Assembly: GCA_019633425.1 (NCBI GenBank)
Contig: WSUB01000087.1
Location: 62,001-126,000 of the forward strand
Origin: Tulasnella sp. 424
Lineage: Eukaryota > Basidiomycota > Agaricomycetes > Cantharellales > Tulasnellaceae
DNA length: 64,000 nt
Reading direction: 5' to 3'
Part shown: piece after piece, positions 10,464-22,257 of the stretch
Position numbering within the stretch: position 1 is the first letter of the stretch
How the letters are laid out: each line of letters opens with the position of its first letter
The notes under the pieces: model-generated
Databases searched by the model: none
What the model was told of the DNA's origin: nothing
What the model saw: only the letters and a program-made list of their open reading frames with translations
Made by a program: the position numbers and the translations under genes

Positions 10464-13442
10464 TTAAAATGCCATTGACGTTGGCATACCCCATGCAGCC
10501 GATGCCAACATTTGTCCCCCAGCCCCGTCGAGTTCTGTGATACCGAGACTCTTGACATAGCTGGGGTTACCACTCTGCGTGTTTGAATTAGGAAAGTAAT
10601 TAGCCGCGAAGAATCGTGCTTCCATTGTCGAACCACACACCATGGTCGCAGCGTACGCCACGGAATCAATCGGGCCTCCCCTGGTCCGGTCGACTTGCGC
10701 GCCACATAGACCTTGCGTACCATTTCCTTTACAGCATTCTCCTGCGGCAAAGTTTCCTTTCACGCCGGCTCCTGAGAGGGAAGTGCAGTCCCCGTGACTT
10801 CCAGGAGGGATGAGGGTCAGACCATAAACCACCATCCAGCGCGAAACTTAAACGTTACCCGTATTTTCCGAACGGATGTCTGTGAGTGTATATCACGCTG
10901 GTCAGCGTCTGCCACAACAAGTGACCTGTTCAAGGCTTCACTCACTGAACACCATACTGGACGGGACACAAAAACGACGGCGGATGATCCGCAACCCTCT
11001 TCTGCACCACCTCCGCCCACTTATCCGCTCTACCTTTCTCTATACTCTTCCCCAACTCCTTCTCCCTCTTCCCCAGTTCCTTCCTCCTCAACTGAGCCTG
11101 CGCCTTATTTTGTTCTCCAGGGTTGATAATCGCCACAGCATCGTGGTCGGACGGGTGCGTTTGCTCTGCCGCGTCATCTGCAGCTGAGACCAAGTCTGGT
11201 CGGGTGTTTTCAAAGGGCTTGGCAGGCTCCGCTTTGGATTTACCTTTCTTTGAAAACAACGAAAAACCTCCGCGGGAGTCGGATCCTGGGATTTCCATCG
11301 ACTTGGTTGGAGGGAGGCAGCCGCAGACGGAGTAAGGAACGCCAAATCGAGCCTATAGGCAAGCGTCAGATTTCGGGAAAAAATGAGAATGTCGGTGAGG
11401 GTGTTCTTTATGCCTTTACCTTCCATGCTTCAGCAGTCTTGTCATACGCATCAGACAAAGCACCCTGGCTGACTTTGTCGTCGTGATCTGGCACCTATAA
11501 CCGCGTCATGAAAGTTAGTACAACAAGCCAGACATATGATCAACTCTACAACGCACAACTCCGATGACGTCTTTAAGCTTGCGACTTGACACAAAAATGA
11601 ACCGCATCAATTACCAAGCTGCGAGACCGAAATATCAGAGGCCAACTCACTAGGAATCACAGAGAAGCTGATGCGTGTGCCATGCCAAATCGATATCCTA
11701 CTCCGACACAGTACAGATACGTCAGAGATCGCGGGGCAAGAAAAGACGCGGTTCTCCCTTCGTCACGCACTAGTGTTGGAACGGCAAACTTTCCAGCGGT
11801 AGTAACCATGAGATCCAGGAAATGATGATATCGCACAACGCAGCGTGTTAAAGTGTCTTGATCATCTTCCCAGCGACCCGATTCCGTAAAGCCTAGATGT
11901 ACCATCTTATCGACAAAGTTCATTTGACGAATTACCTATCAAAAAAGGTAGGGAGGGTCAGTTCGAGAATATGCATTGGTACTCCGAAGAGAACGGAAGG
12001 GAGAACTCACAGCACTAGCTAGGTCAAGAGAGAACGGTCCGGGTTGACAGTACGCCGACAGGATAATATTCAACCTGGTACCCCGTATTTGAGCATCAAG
12101 CTCAGCCACATTCTACCCCTTCCGCCCGTAGTCATACATATCAGTCAACTTACGATCTTGGGGTGGAGATGTACGGCTTATTTTGCCAATGCATCATCCA
12201 AATACGACAATAATCCTCCACGTTCTTCATGCTCCACCCGATTTGTTTCGCCCAGTGCTCAGGCGGTGCCGGTTTCAAATTGCCTTGGTGGTTGCCGATA
12301 ACGATGATTGAGAGCGCCTTGGACCATTTCTTCTCCACTGGGACGCCTGATTGGTAGTCGACGATTGTGTTTCTGAAAGGAATTGGTGGAAGGTCTAGAG
12401 CTGCCAAACGACATTCTATGCGGAACGGGATGGAATACATACGCCATAAAGTATTGATCAGAGTTTCCGAGACATTTCTCCATGTCTGCATAAAACTTGC
12501 GGACTCCCAAAGTCTACAGGTATAGCACCGAAGGGTCAAGATCGGCTAAAGGCTTCGCAGGGCCGTTGTGTATACGTACCTCTCTCGAGAAAGAGAATTG
12601 GCAAGAACTACAAGCACAGCTGAACCCCCGCTGAGCATAACCATCACCTTTGTACGTGATCCAGGGTATCGTATTCGGCTGAGAGCAGCTCGGACAGTAG
12701 ATTATAACCACGTCTTCCGAGGTAGTGTTCGTGGGAGGATCGAATGGTTGCCCCGTAAAGGAGCTCCACGCAGCGACGCGGCTCTCAAAAGGTGGATGAG
12801 GAAGTAAGGTATCTCGGTCAATCGCCCCGGCTAGTTGCCTAAGCGGGAATGATCTGCCGAAACCACACAGAATGAATGAGTCCGCTTCTAGGTAATTGTC
12901 ACAACGACGCACCCAATTCGAAGTAAACCGGGAAGCTTGCGCATGCAGTCTTCATAATAGGTTCGAGGGTTGAGCATGTATGTGTGCCAAACCATCATTA
13001 CATCCAACGGTGGAACTTCATTCGGAGCCAAGATCCTTGGAGCCCCACCTCCGAGCTCCTCTTCCTCCTGCCCTTCTCCTCCAATCATTCGGACTGCCCA
13101 CTGCTCGAAACGATAAACAGCGCGTTGAAGGAAAACTGCATACCGGTCATCGGGCTCCATGGGAATATCCGCTTTCCCCTTGAACGTTCGGACTTCCTCT
13201 CGAAGACGGTGGAAAGCACCAAGCAGGACTAGATGGGCTTCAAGGTCTGAAGGAAAAACCTGAGCTTTGACATATTGATCGTTAACCTTGAAGTGGTTGG
13301 GAAGCTTGTCGTCTATGCCCGGGGAGGGTATGAAGACCCCGCTAGGAGGTGCGTTGGAGTCGCTGTAGCCTGGTAAAGCATCTGGGGCCGGCACCGCAGA
13401 GGGAGCGTCGACTTGAGTGTAGGTAGGGGGTGGTGCTTCCAT
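10464..13442 (-). CDS. GRDP-like (DUF1399 family) protein, copy B
   Basis: Twelve exons, right to left: 13442-12913, 12853-12580, 12513-12443, 12372-12154, 12074-12011, 11935-11771, 11697-11651, 11584-11557, 11494-11420, 11352-10946, 10797-10641 and 10574-10464, giving 715 aa. Ten of the twelve exons are the length seen in copy A or differ only in the disordered parts, and every phase agrees, which is strong evidence for both models. It keeps MVWHTYMLNPRTYYEDC, DIDLAWHTHQL, DHDDKVSQGALSDAYDKTAE, GVPYSVCGC and the Cys-rich tail (GECCKGNGTQGLCGAQ). The last exon adds a short hydrophobic C terminus unlike that of copy A. Its N terminus is Pro/Ala-rich, with PPPTYTQ-like and LPGYSD patches, and may be disordered. 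Function is unknown; the family is sometimes annotated as dioxygenase-like without good evidence. It is tandem with copy A, offset about 3.7 kb. Confidence 0.85.
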
Positions 13443-14080
13443 GGGATTCGAGTATGTAAGGATCAGCCGACAGCGCTTGGCGTACTGGCTTTATATGCTT
13501 TCGTGATAAAGATTCTCCGCGCCGCAGCTTTGCTAAAGTTCAACAAGCCGGGCCGCCGGAATCGCTATTTTTGAAAACGTCAAGCATAGCCAAGAAAGAA
13601 TCATCGGTAATGGGCATACCGGTATCACCGCAGCGAGCGAGGGCATTTCGCTACATCAGGTAAATGCACGTCAGCCAATGGAAAACGAGAAGTCTGCGGG
13701 ATTATTGCCCATTTGCTCACACATTCATGTCCCCTATGACCTTTGGTACGGACGGCACTGGTCGCGAATCGAGGAACGGTTTCTGCTGATCTGGATGTGG
13801 CGAAAAGACTCTGACTAAGGGTGAATACGGCGGCAAGGATCGTTGCCGACTAAATTCAAGTCAAGAACTTGAAGAACGTACGAGCTCCGGCGAGCCTCCA
13901 TTCGGATTGGGAATGGTCAGGTCTTTGCAAGACAACGGATGAGAGAGCCCGGCTCTGTAGAATTTAACGAGCTTATTATATCGTCTCTTTTGCTGCTCTA
14001 GTTACTGGTGGAGCGAGTGTATGGTTGGTGGATGTTCTCAGGACATCAAGCGGCGATAAGCTTCCGTCTTGTCCGTCATG
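13443..14080. repeat. Upstream region of GRDP-like B, duplicated at 26424-27060
   Basis: This non-coding stretch matches the region upstream of broken copy D with small indels. Shared landmarks are the start of the promoter (GAGTATGTAAGGATCAGC), the block AATGGAAAACGAGAAG followed by GCGGGATTATTGCCCAT, and a GGCGATAAGC.TCCGTCTT block near the distal end. The duplication that made copy D therefore included its promoter. Confidence 0.7.
13490..13495 (-). promoter_or_regulatory. TATA-like box of GRDP-like gene B
   Basis: Minus-strand TATAAA, 48-53 nt upstream of the ATG at 13442. A related TATA-like sequence is kept at the matching place upstream of pseudogene D (around 26472). Confidence 0.4.
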
Positions 14081-14319
14081 AACATGGTCGCCGTTGTGCT
14101 CCCCCCTCCTTCCGCAAAGGGAAGCGAGGGTGAGTTTTCCAGACTAGCTTGAATATACTATATAATCCATTGAGATACTTAGAGTGCGTTCACCAGCAGT
14201 ATGCCGGGGAGCTCGAAGTCGTCAGAATATTCCCATAATCGGAATTGACGGCATCATTTGCTGAAGCTCCCGGGGTCCTGGTGCAGCATATGCTGGCTCT
14301 TATGATTTCAGTGAAAATG

Positions 14320-16680
14320 ACTGTGGTGTCTTACGTAATCTCCTTGAGTCAGGTCGAAGAGCTCCCTTCTGCGCGAATTCAATCTTGACTGCTTCTCTGC
14401 CTGCCACCCAGCAAGCAACCCTCCCTCCTTCGCAACCGATTAAACATTAAGTACGTCGTTTTCGTGACTGTCTCTAAGCTGCGCCTTGGCGATCGCTCCA
14501 GTCGTTGACTAACGAGGACTCTTGACAGATTCTGACTCACTCCGTTCAAAACCATTGGCATCGGATTCCGCAAACGAAACCGAGCGAATGTCGGAACGCG
14601 GTCATATAAACACCCTTCCGAGAGAGCTGCTATGCAAGATCTTCCATCTCTCTATGGACCACTGGGAGGGCCCCAAACGTGCCCGAAGTAGGCTCAGCCT
14701 CGTTTGCCGGCTCTGGTATCAATGGGTGGAGGGAGAAGCCTGTCTCTGGACCGAAATCCGGTCTTCGAATGGGCTTGAATACATGAGAAAGGCTTTCAGA
14801 ATGTCGAAAAATACTCCCGTCGACCTCGAGTACCAAAGAGTAGGTGGAGCAATAGGTGCTCTGCGTGTAGAAACATTCCTGCAGGAAGCTAGCCCACACG
14901 TCGCTCGCTGGCGATCGCTGTCCATAGCCTCTCTTAGCGGCCGAGGGGAAGCCCTTGCGCTTCTGCCTACAAAGCCTGTTCACAACCTGGAGGAACTCGA
15001 GCTAATCGGGTTTGACCACCCCGAGATTAGGTCTATCGACTTGATCACCATCACCATCGGGGACGCCGCCTTTCCCAAACTCAAGAACATCCGCATTTCC
15101 AATGCTCCTGTCACCATTCACGCCACCGCCTTCACGACACTGCGATCATTTGTTCTTATGGGAAAGGCCGGATCATCATTACGCGAGATTGTCGGAGTCC
15201 TTCAAAACTCTCCTCAACTGGAGAGACTAGAACTATGGCATTGCAAAAGGCTGGAAATAGCTGAGCAGGACTGGAGTGTCCATCCGATCATGTTCGAGCG
15301 GCTTACGGCAGTTAAGCTTGAGAAGCTGCATGCGTCGGTCACGAACTTCATTCTCTCGATCGTCCACGCCCCCAATTGTACAAGGTTGATAATCATTAGC
15401 AAGATTGCGGATCCACCTCTTCACTTGAATCTTTTCAACGCATCCATCAGTCACTTGCTCCTACCCTTCAAGGAAGGTGGGCTCACGCGCCCGCCGGTTG
15501 ATGTGGTCGTTGGGGAATATAGGACTGATGAAATTTGCATAACCATACGTGTTGGGTACATGGAAATTGAGATCCGTGGGTTTCAAGACGGGCCTTCTAC
15601 CTTAAACAGCGTCCTACGCTGGATAGGAGACTATTCTGGGTCGGAGGCGAGCTTTCAGGCTAGTCTGGCATTTACCTGCAGCTACATAGACCCGGGTTAC
15701 GTAGAAGCATTTGGCCCCCAATTCCCCGTCAAACATCTCTCCACCACCGAGCCTTTTGTGGGGAACAGAATGCTGGAATATCTTTCCCATCCAGGACAGT
15801 ATGGAGGGTGGCCGTTTCCTCGACTTGAAGATCTGGAGTGTCTCGTACCAGGGAATCATTCGATCATACAAACTCGCGCCACCCCTCTTCTAAACATGCT
15901 TACAGCACGTTATGGCCATGGAGGCGCTGAACAATCCATTATGGTAGAGGCCCCCACGCCTCTAAAGTCCATCAAGCTACAGTGCGGCGGGCCCCCACCC
16001 GACTTGCTGATCCGGAAGATCCAGGAGATATTGAGCGATGTTGAGATCACTTATGTTTAGCCTTTCGTACGTAGAGATTTGCATCTGATACCAACTGTAT
16101 GTTAGTTTGGGGATTAGCCGAGTGCCTTTCCCTTCTCTACTATACTCTCCGCTAAATATCTACGTTTGATAATAAAACCTCCGCCTCTACGATGCACAGG
16201 ACTGTGAGCTATTTGTGGCCCGCTACTCAGGGCCCCTTCAAAGGCGGGTTGTAGTCAAAGCAGATGTTCCAAACCTCGCCAAGCGAACGAGCGTTTCGAT
16301 CGACGAGGAACGAAGCATGCCAGATAGAAAACGGAGCATGGACAGGAGCTTTGCCTGCGTTCTGGCTCGGCCAATCTCTCGGAACCTCTGCAAACTCAAT
16401 CCTTCTATGACTAGATCTCAGCTATGGCGGTATGAAAGAAGAAAGAAACACGTGGTCATCTTGTCCGCTGACGCAACATCAGCCTGTTCAGATAGTTCTC
16501 GCCACCAAAGCACCACCACAAACAACCTCAAGGCCCTCTAGATACCCCATAGCTCAGCCATCCAAATTCTCCTTCCATAAAATCGATTGAAATATTAGTA
16601 TCTTTACTCACGTGTAGCGGTGTAGCCACCGTACCACATTGAACGGCATTCGATGGAGGCTGGCAGAACGGCATCAACAA
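14320..16680. repeat. F-box duplication block, copy 1
   Basis: This 2.3-kb block matches 32670-35020 at high identity. It covers about 270 bp upstream of the F-box ORF, the whole ORF and about 600 bp downstream. The match begins near ACGTAATCTCCTTGAGTCAG and ends in the GGAGGCTGGCAGAACGGCAT sequence. After that point copy 2 continues into a third F-box relic, whereas copy 1 does not. Confidence 0.8.
14588..16060 (+). CDS. F-box protein, copy 1
   Basis: A single-exon ORF of 490 aa. The F-box is at the very N terminus (about residues 6-50): INTLPRELLCKIFHLSMDHW, then a conserved SRLSLVCRLWYQWVEGEACLW segment. The rest has irregular leucine-rich character (NLEELELIGF, SPQLERLELWHCKRL, LKSIKLQC), as usual for Agaricomycete F-box proteins. 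F-box proteins are substrate receptors of SCF ubiquitin ligases and bind Skp1 through the F-box; the target here is unknown. The frame is open upstream without an ATG. The ATG at 14588 is chosen because the paralogue at 32919 starts at the same codon with the same MSERGHIN start. The two proteins differ mainly by scattered substitutions and one 2-residue indel. Confidence 0.85.
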   Translation: MSERGHINTLPRELLCKIFHLSMDHWEGPKRARSRLSLVCRLWYQWVEGEACLWTEIRSSNGLEYMRKAFRMSKNTPVDLEYQRVGGAIGALRVETFLQEASPHVARWRSLSIASLSGRGEALALLPTKPVHNLEELELIGFDHPEIRSIDLITITIGDAAFPKLKNIRISNAPVTIHATAFTTLRSFVLMGKAGSSLREIVGVLQNSPQLERLELWHCKRLEIAEQDWSVHPIMFERLTAVKLEKLHASVTNFILSIVHAPNCTRLIIISKIADPPLHLNLFNASISHLLLPFKEGGLTRPPVDVVVGEYRTDEICITIRVGYMEIEIRGFQDGPSTLNSVLRWIGDYSGSEASFQASLAFTCSYIDPGYVEAFGPQFPVKHLSTTEPFVGNRMLEYLSHPGQYGGWPFPRLEDLECLVPGNHSIIQTRATPLLNMLTARYGHGGAEQSIMVEAPTPLKSIKLQCGGPPPDLLIRKIQEILSDVEITYV

Positions 16681-16852
16681 CAGGTAGAAAGCGTTGGCTG
16701 GGAATCCAAGAAAAGCAAGCTCTAAACACGGAGAAGAATAACCCGGTACTCTGCTTCTACGAGAAAACCGAGGGAGGGACCAAGATTGGAGGGAAAGCTG
16801 GTGGTGTGGAGAGACTTGGATTGTCGAGGAAGCCTTCGCAGCTCAGTATCGA

Positions 16853-18840
16853 GCGTCTCGCCGACATCCCCCCTACCGAATCACACCGACGAAAACCTAA
16901 CATCGTCATACATCCGAGGAGCAGCCTAAACGATCCTCTAAACCTAGAAGATGATTCTTAATCGTCACAGCACAGGGCGGACTCTATTCAGCGATTACAT
17001 CGAAGGGAGCGCGCGGGCAGAAAAAGACGGCTCTGGTATTTAATTTGTCGGGTTAGAGAAGAGCAAGAGGACACTGAGAAATAAAAGACGAACACGATGG
17101 GGAGAGGGCGGGAGGCGGAGTACAGTCGACATGAGGCAGAGGTCGAGAACAACAAAAGCCACATAAGAGGGAGGACGTAGGAGGGGTTACAGAGAAATAG
17201 GCATAAACTCACAAGAGGGGAGCGACAACCCACCCTCGCCACCCCCTCGCCACGATACTGAAGTCAAGGTCTGACGAGTATAGGGGTGGGGAATGGAGGT
17301 AGGGGATTAGGAGGAGAGGGAACCAGGAACGAAGACGCGAGGTTGGCAGAATCTGCGGGACCGACATTCATCAGTGATAGCCGTCTTAGACGTGAGGAAT
17401 GTCACCATCGATGATGCTGGGGTTAGTATGTATGGGTAATAGATTTGGTTGTATTGCTTGACGAGCCCCAGCTGAAACGCCAGCGGAGGAAGCTCCAGAT
17501 GAAGCTCGCTGCAGTTGCTCTAGTTCGCAGAGGTCCCCGGGAAGGGCCTTTGCAAAGGGCGGTGGAGGGTGCGAGCCTCCGAGTGAAGGAGCCGGAGAAC
17601 GGCTACAACTTCAATGATAGCCGGACAGTGATACTGTAGAGCATCCTCCGAGGAGCGAACTCGGAGTCGACGTGGCGGATTCTCCTTGAGGCAGGAAGGT
17701 GTTGAGGAGAGTGGTGGCTCGAAACGCAGGTAGCCTAGTCGGACCGAGTGCTTGAGCATAGAAGTTAGTGCGGGAATGGTGGGATTGGTGGACAAAAGGG
17801 AAGGAGAAGTTTGAGGGGAAGTGGCCGGCCCTCGAGCTCCACGGGTCAAAGAGTCGAGGGTCCATAGAGAAAGTATGGGTAATTAATTTGGTGGATCAGA
17901 GGATTACCCCGAGGGACTTTCTCCTCTGACAGTCTTCGCGGAGCCTTGATGGACTGCTTGCCGCAGGGTCATGCCGTCGGAGCTAGGCTGAACCACGAAT
18001 GGAGAAACAAAGCTTGGTGTGTTACTGAGGGTCAAGTCGGACGCCCGGTTACAACGTAAAGAGCTTGCCGGAAGCCTGCTGATGCTAGCTCAAGTTCGCC
18101 AGAACGACCTTTCCTGTTGCGACCATATCGATGGAAGTGAAGCGTATGCACGGATCGCAACTAGGAAGCCGTCCAGTCGTTAGCATCAAATACGGACGAC
18201 GAAGCGGCGTGGCGTGGCTTACTGGTCAAGGACTCTGGCAAGCCGCAAAATCCACACGTGTCGTTGAACGCTTCAGAAATCGTCTCCGTGCCATATCGAG
18301 GACGGGTGACTGGACTACAGGTTTTGTCTGCGCGCGTCTTCAGTTCCGGTCGAAGGCGCCTTGCACTGGGAGCCAGACAGTGACGTCAGGTGAATGTGAG
18401 AGAACCTAGGGCGTCAGAGGGTCCGAACTTGGGAAGACCAGAGGCAGTCGGCGTGCGCATTAGAACCTGAGAAGGCCCTTTGGGAGACAGGCGTCGGAAG
18501 AGCGAAAAGGTACTATAAACACAACAGGTTAGTCCGAGGTGTTGAAACGCTGAGAGAAGACCTTACAGGAGCAAAAACGCGTGGGGCTGTCCGGAGCCGA
18601 AGGCCAGACACAAGTCAAACCTAGGCCAGTTAGGCCTGTAACGCGGTGCATCGTGTTAGCGTTAAGAGTCACACGACAGGATCCTAGAAAACAAACCCGA
18701 GCTTGAAAGTTGGATGAACACTTGCGCTTTGAACGAGTTTGCTACGACTCCCCCTTTCGTTTGTCCACTGGCCCTTCCCAGTGTCGGGACGACAGCACCG
18801 ACAACAAGATCACCAGCTGCTACCAAGTGAGCGAGCGGTG
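16853..18840. repeat. 2-kb dispersed non-coding repeat, copy R1
   Basis: This stretch matches 52949-54931 over its whole length in the same orientation, with many small indels and substitutions. The match starts around GTCTCGCCGACATC and ends around CTACCAAGTGAGCGAGCGGT. I found no long open frame conserved between the copies, no terminal inverted repeat and no convincing long terminal repeats. It could be a non-autonomous mobile element, the remains of one, or a segmental duplication. Short minus-strand frames around 17520-17865 align between the copies but are broken by frameshifts. Confidence 0.7.
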
Positions 18841-19198
18841 TTGGGACGACTCGGTCTGCTCGTCATCGGCGGTCTAGACCGAAGTTCATCAGGCTGGAGG
18901 GATCAACTTATTTGGTCGAACAGCTAGACAAACCAACAGCAGAACGTTTCAACCACAGCTGTAGGGCCCCGGCGAAAACCGTGCCGCGTCTTAACGCCCT
19001 CAAGGCAGTTTGTTGCGGTAAAATCGAGATTCTCTCTCTCTCTCTCAGCCACAACGATCATGAGTAGCCAGATCTCTCTCCACAAACGATTACGGGACTC
19101 TGAATTCTACACCGAGGGCGATAATACGTTTTCCGCTTTAGCTTTCTCACCGACAAAGAGGGTTACACGATCTTAACTAACTCTAACCGATGCGCAAG
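18841..19198. other. Non-coding gap with (TC)8 microsatellite and a possible upstream exon
   Basis: A perfect (TC)8 tract lies at 19031-19046. An ATG at 19060 opens a 34-codon frame (MSSQISLHKRLRDSE...) that could be a first exon of the kinase-like gene downstream. No donor/acceptor pair with matching phase joins it to that gene, so it is left out of the model. Confidence 0.35.
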
Positions 19199-21070
19199 CT
19201 CCGGACCATATCCGAGATGATGCCCACACGCAAGCCGATGAGTGGGGCCCACCTCCCAAGCTCGAAGACATAATTTTGCAGTCCTCCTTCTTTGAATCTG
19301 TCCGTTCCTTGCAACAACGCCTCGCGGTGCCGTTCGATGGAGGGATGTTGGACATGTTGTCACTCGGTCTCAGGCGGAATGAAATGGAAATAATCCAACT
19401 GAGCGTAGATGAAATTGAGCAATGGCTCGAATCGTATCCTCAAAGGGACTCGGCCGCAATCAAAGTGCTTCGAAATGAATGGCAAGGTATGGGTGTTTTT
19501 CCCGTCGTGGCTCCCCGAGCAAACTGACGCCACTGTTTTGATATTAGAGCTGCGGGCCGAAATCTACGAGCCCCAACCCCCAAGCGCCTTTGCCAGGTGC
19601 TCTCACTGGGTTCGCCAACAAAAGGGGCCAGCCTTCATCAACTGTCTCAGACCGCCCGAACGTAGCGGTTTACCACTTAACCTTCTCCATCCGCTGTTCG
19701 CAGAATTTCTCGATCTCATTGAAGGATCGCCTCCTGACGGTTCAGATCCAAAGTTCATCCTTGCCGAACGAGTCGCAATAGAATTGTGTCAGGAGATGCC
19801 ACGACACTTTGACACCGAAGGCAATCGACTTGACGAGTTCGAACGCATTGTGACTCGCCTTTTCGAAGAGATTGGGTCATTCTCCAAGGAGTTCCCGGTC
19901 GGGTCCGGGCGTGCAGACCTCGTTCTTAAAATGTCCTTCCCAGTCGGTGCCGTCTTGATTGGTGAAGGGAGAAATGAACCTGGAGGGAGTTGTGGCGATC
20001 CTTACATGCAGGTCGTTGCCTCGTATGACGCATGGGCACGCCAAGTCAAGCAAACGCCACGAATCGATGCTGGATGCCCCTGTTTCGTGTTCTGTGTTGA
20101 TGGTAAGCCTTTTCCTTCCGTTTATTAGGATTTATCTCATACACCGATAAACATAGGACCCAACATTCTATTTGGGGGCGGATTTCGCGACAACGGAGTC
20201 AGCGTGGTCGAACCGTTGTCCGGTTGGTGCGTAATGATGCCGCACGTGCAGTTGAAGAGAGAGCAGACGCTCGCAAGGCATCTTTACGCCTTGTCTTCCT
20301 GCTTGATGGACCAATCCAAGTTCTTGTACAGCTATCCATTTTCCATACTTTTAAGCAATCACTGACGAGGACCTTTGCCCTTCAGGAAAGCACTTCCGTC
20401 TCGCACAGCCTACTGTCCCCGGATTTATGACGCCTTCATCAGATTGGACAGCCGAGAACGCGTCCTGCTGGAGTTTATTGAGCCTTTCAAGAACCCTTGG
20501 CGCCGTCGACGTGGTGTGTTCGACCTTTTGTTCCACGCTTTGGCGAAAGAGAAGACGGGAAATGATCTTCCAGCGAAAGAATCGTCGGTCCTGGTCAAAG
20601 TCCCGATAGGTTCTGCCTACGGACTCGAACCGCACGTTCTCGCTGCATCGGCTGGGTTTGCTCCCCGTCTCCTCGGAACAGCCAGTATTCCAGGCGCCCC
20701 AGTTATCTACGTGATGGAACTACTGAGCAGCAAAAAATGGTTCCATCTGGTGAAGGCAGAGCTACCCAAAGACATCACCGAACGGCAGAAGAAGGATTTG
20801 CGCAACCGCGGAACAGCGCTCATCTCCTTCCTTTCGGAACATCAGCTAGTACATGGCGACCTCCGTGGATGCAATATCATGTGTCGCCGGGGTGACAACG
20901 ATGTTGACTTGCGGGTGCTCGACTGGGACTGGGCGGGCAAGCGGGGCACCGCCCGATATCCGGCGGCTTTGAATACGGAAGTGGGGTATCAAGGCCTACC
21001 TGGAGGATTGATCGAGACATCTCATGATGAGGATATGTTTAGGAAAACACTAGATGACCTTTTTCGTTAG
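19199..21070 (+). CDS. Kinase-like protein with N-terminal restriction-nuclease-like region
   Basis: Exons 19199-19486, 19548-20102, 20157-20325 and 20386-21070 join in phase; the 5' end is unresolved. The frame is open from about 19178 with no usable ATG until 19345, so a 5' exon is probably missing from this model. The C-terminal third has a protein-kinase-like core, HGDLRGCNIM for the catalytic loop and LDWDWAG in place of DFG. It lacks a clear glycine-rich loop. The N-terminal half has RADLVL, then GEGRNEPGGSCGDPYMQ, then a hydrophobic strand (CPCFVFCVD). This D...ExR...Q order resembles the PD-(D/E)XK nuclease fold. Similar proteins are common and expanded in Agaricomycetes, usually annotated only as protein-kinase-like. 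The nuclease assignment is inference from motif order; the kinase-like assignment is firmer. Confidence 0.7.
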
Positions 21071-21210
21071 TTAAAATCACTGTAATGCCCGGCTAGGATA
21101 ATATTACGATCAATATTTCACCGTCTAAACCGCCCAAAACAGTAGACTCGATTCAATAGAAAAGTCAATCAAATCGCCTCCGGCAGTTCGGATTGGGAAT
21201 CAAGTACTTA

Positions 21211-22257
21211 TATCAAAGTCTCAAAAAAAATCACCGATACCACAATCAAAATGCATAGTGAACTCGAATGGTATAAAAGAGGCGCGTCTGGCAAATGTCA
21301 AACGACCCGTCCCCCGTCCTTGCAGGTCAATCCCTCACCCCAGTGAAAACATCCCAACCACTCATCTTAAGGCTTCACGTCACCTCCAGAAACACTCCGA
21401 TGCTCTCCATTCCCGGAATGGTAGTAACTGGTCGGAGAAATCGCCGAAGATGAAGCCGTTGACAAGGACCTAGCGCCGGCCTCGAGCGCGATCGCAGCCG
21501 GTAAACCAGCATACTTCAACGGCACACTCGATCTCAGTGGGTTCGTCGAGGGTGTCGAATTGGTAAAAACGCGGACAGCGTCAGTAGATGTCCGTCGGGT
21601 GTAAGCTGGTATAGCTGATGGTGCCGGAGAATAAGGTCGTGGAGAGGCGGTGGGGAGAGTCGATTGAGAGCGTTTGTGTCCTAGCCGACTCGGGAACTTG
21701 ATCTCGTTCTTCGAATCACCACTGACTTGAGATTGTGGGACTGTGGCTGCCCTTGAAGCTGAGGAGTGCAGGTACTCGGTCATATCTCCCACCACTTTCG
21801 TCTTGACGCTGGACATTGAAGACGTCGACGATGCGACGCTCCCCGTAGACGACCTTAGATCTCCATCCAAGTCTGGAGATAAAGGACTTTCTGGAGGTGC
21901 GTCCGAGGATTCGTCCGGCTTGAAGCCGCGTTGAGGGAACGAGCTTGGCGGAGGCATCAGAATCGCCGAATCGTCCCGTGGCATTGTCCTGGCGGGGACC
22001 GAGCTGCGCGGCTTGGCTTTCGGGGTGGCTTTGACCGTGTCCGTAGAATCCCTAATCTTGAGGATAGCCTCCAAATCCGAGTCCGACTCGGAAGCAAAGC
22101 TCAACCTCGCAATTTTTCCGACGCTCCTAAACCTCTCGTTGCCGAATTCGGCTTCGGAGGCAGAAGATAAGGTCGATCTTCCCGACGTTCTCGACCCACT
22201 CCTCATACACAGACCGAGGTTTCCGAGTCTAAATGGGGTAATCTCAGGCCGACCGGT
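21211..22257. repeat. Partial duplicate of the 3' part of the NUDE gene and its 3' flank
   Basis: This block matches about 35691-36742 at high identity, including non-coding sequence beyond the stop codon (TATATCAAAGTCT...GTCACCGATACC). It breaks off at 22257, where sequence from an intron of GRDP-like copy C begins. The block is thus a truncated segmental copy joined to an unrelated gene fragment. Confidence 0.85.
21367..22257 (-). pseudogene. 5'-truncated NUDE gene copy
   Basis: The minus strand encodes the C-terminal ~297 residues of the NUDE protein, from RPEITPFRLGNLGL to the stop at 21367, without frameshift. The whole coiled-coil NUDE domain and everything before it is missing. Read upstream, the frame runs on into GRDP-like copy C in a wrong frame, so any product would be a meaningless chimera. 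Open frame and high similarity to the parent (about nine of ten residues by eye) suggest the duplication is recent. It is unlikely to be functional, as the retained part is the disordered tail. Confidence 0.8.

Noticed and set aside
17520..17865. Minus-strand gene in R1
   Set aside because: The equivalent frame in R2 is shifted by indels and the composition is not conserved as protein, so the repeat is treated as non-coding.
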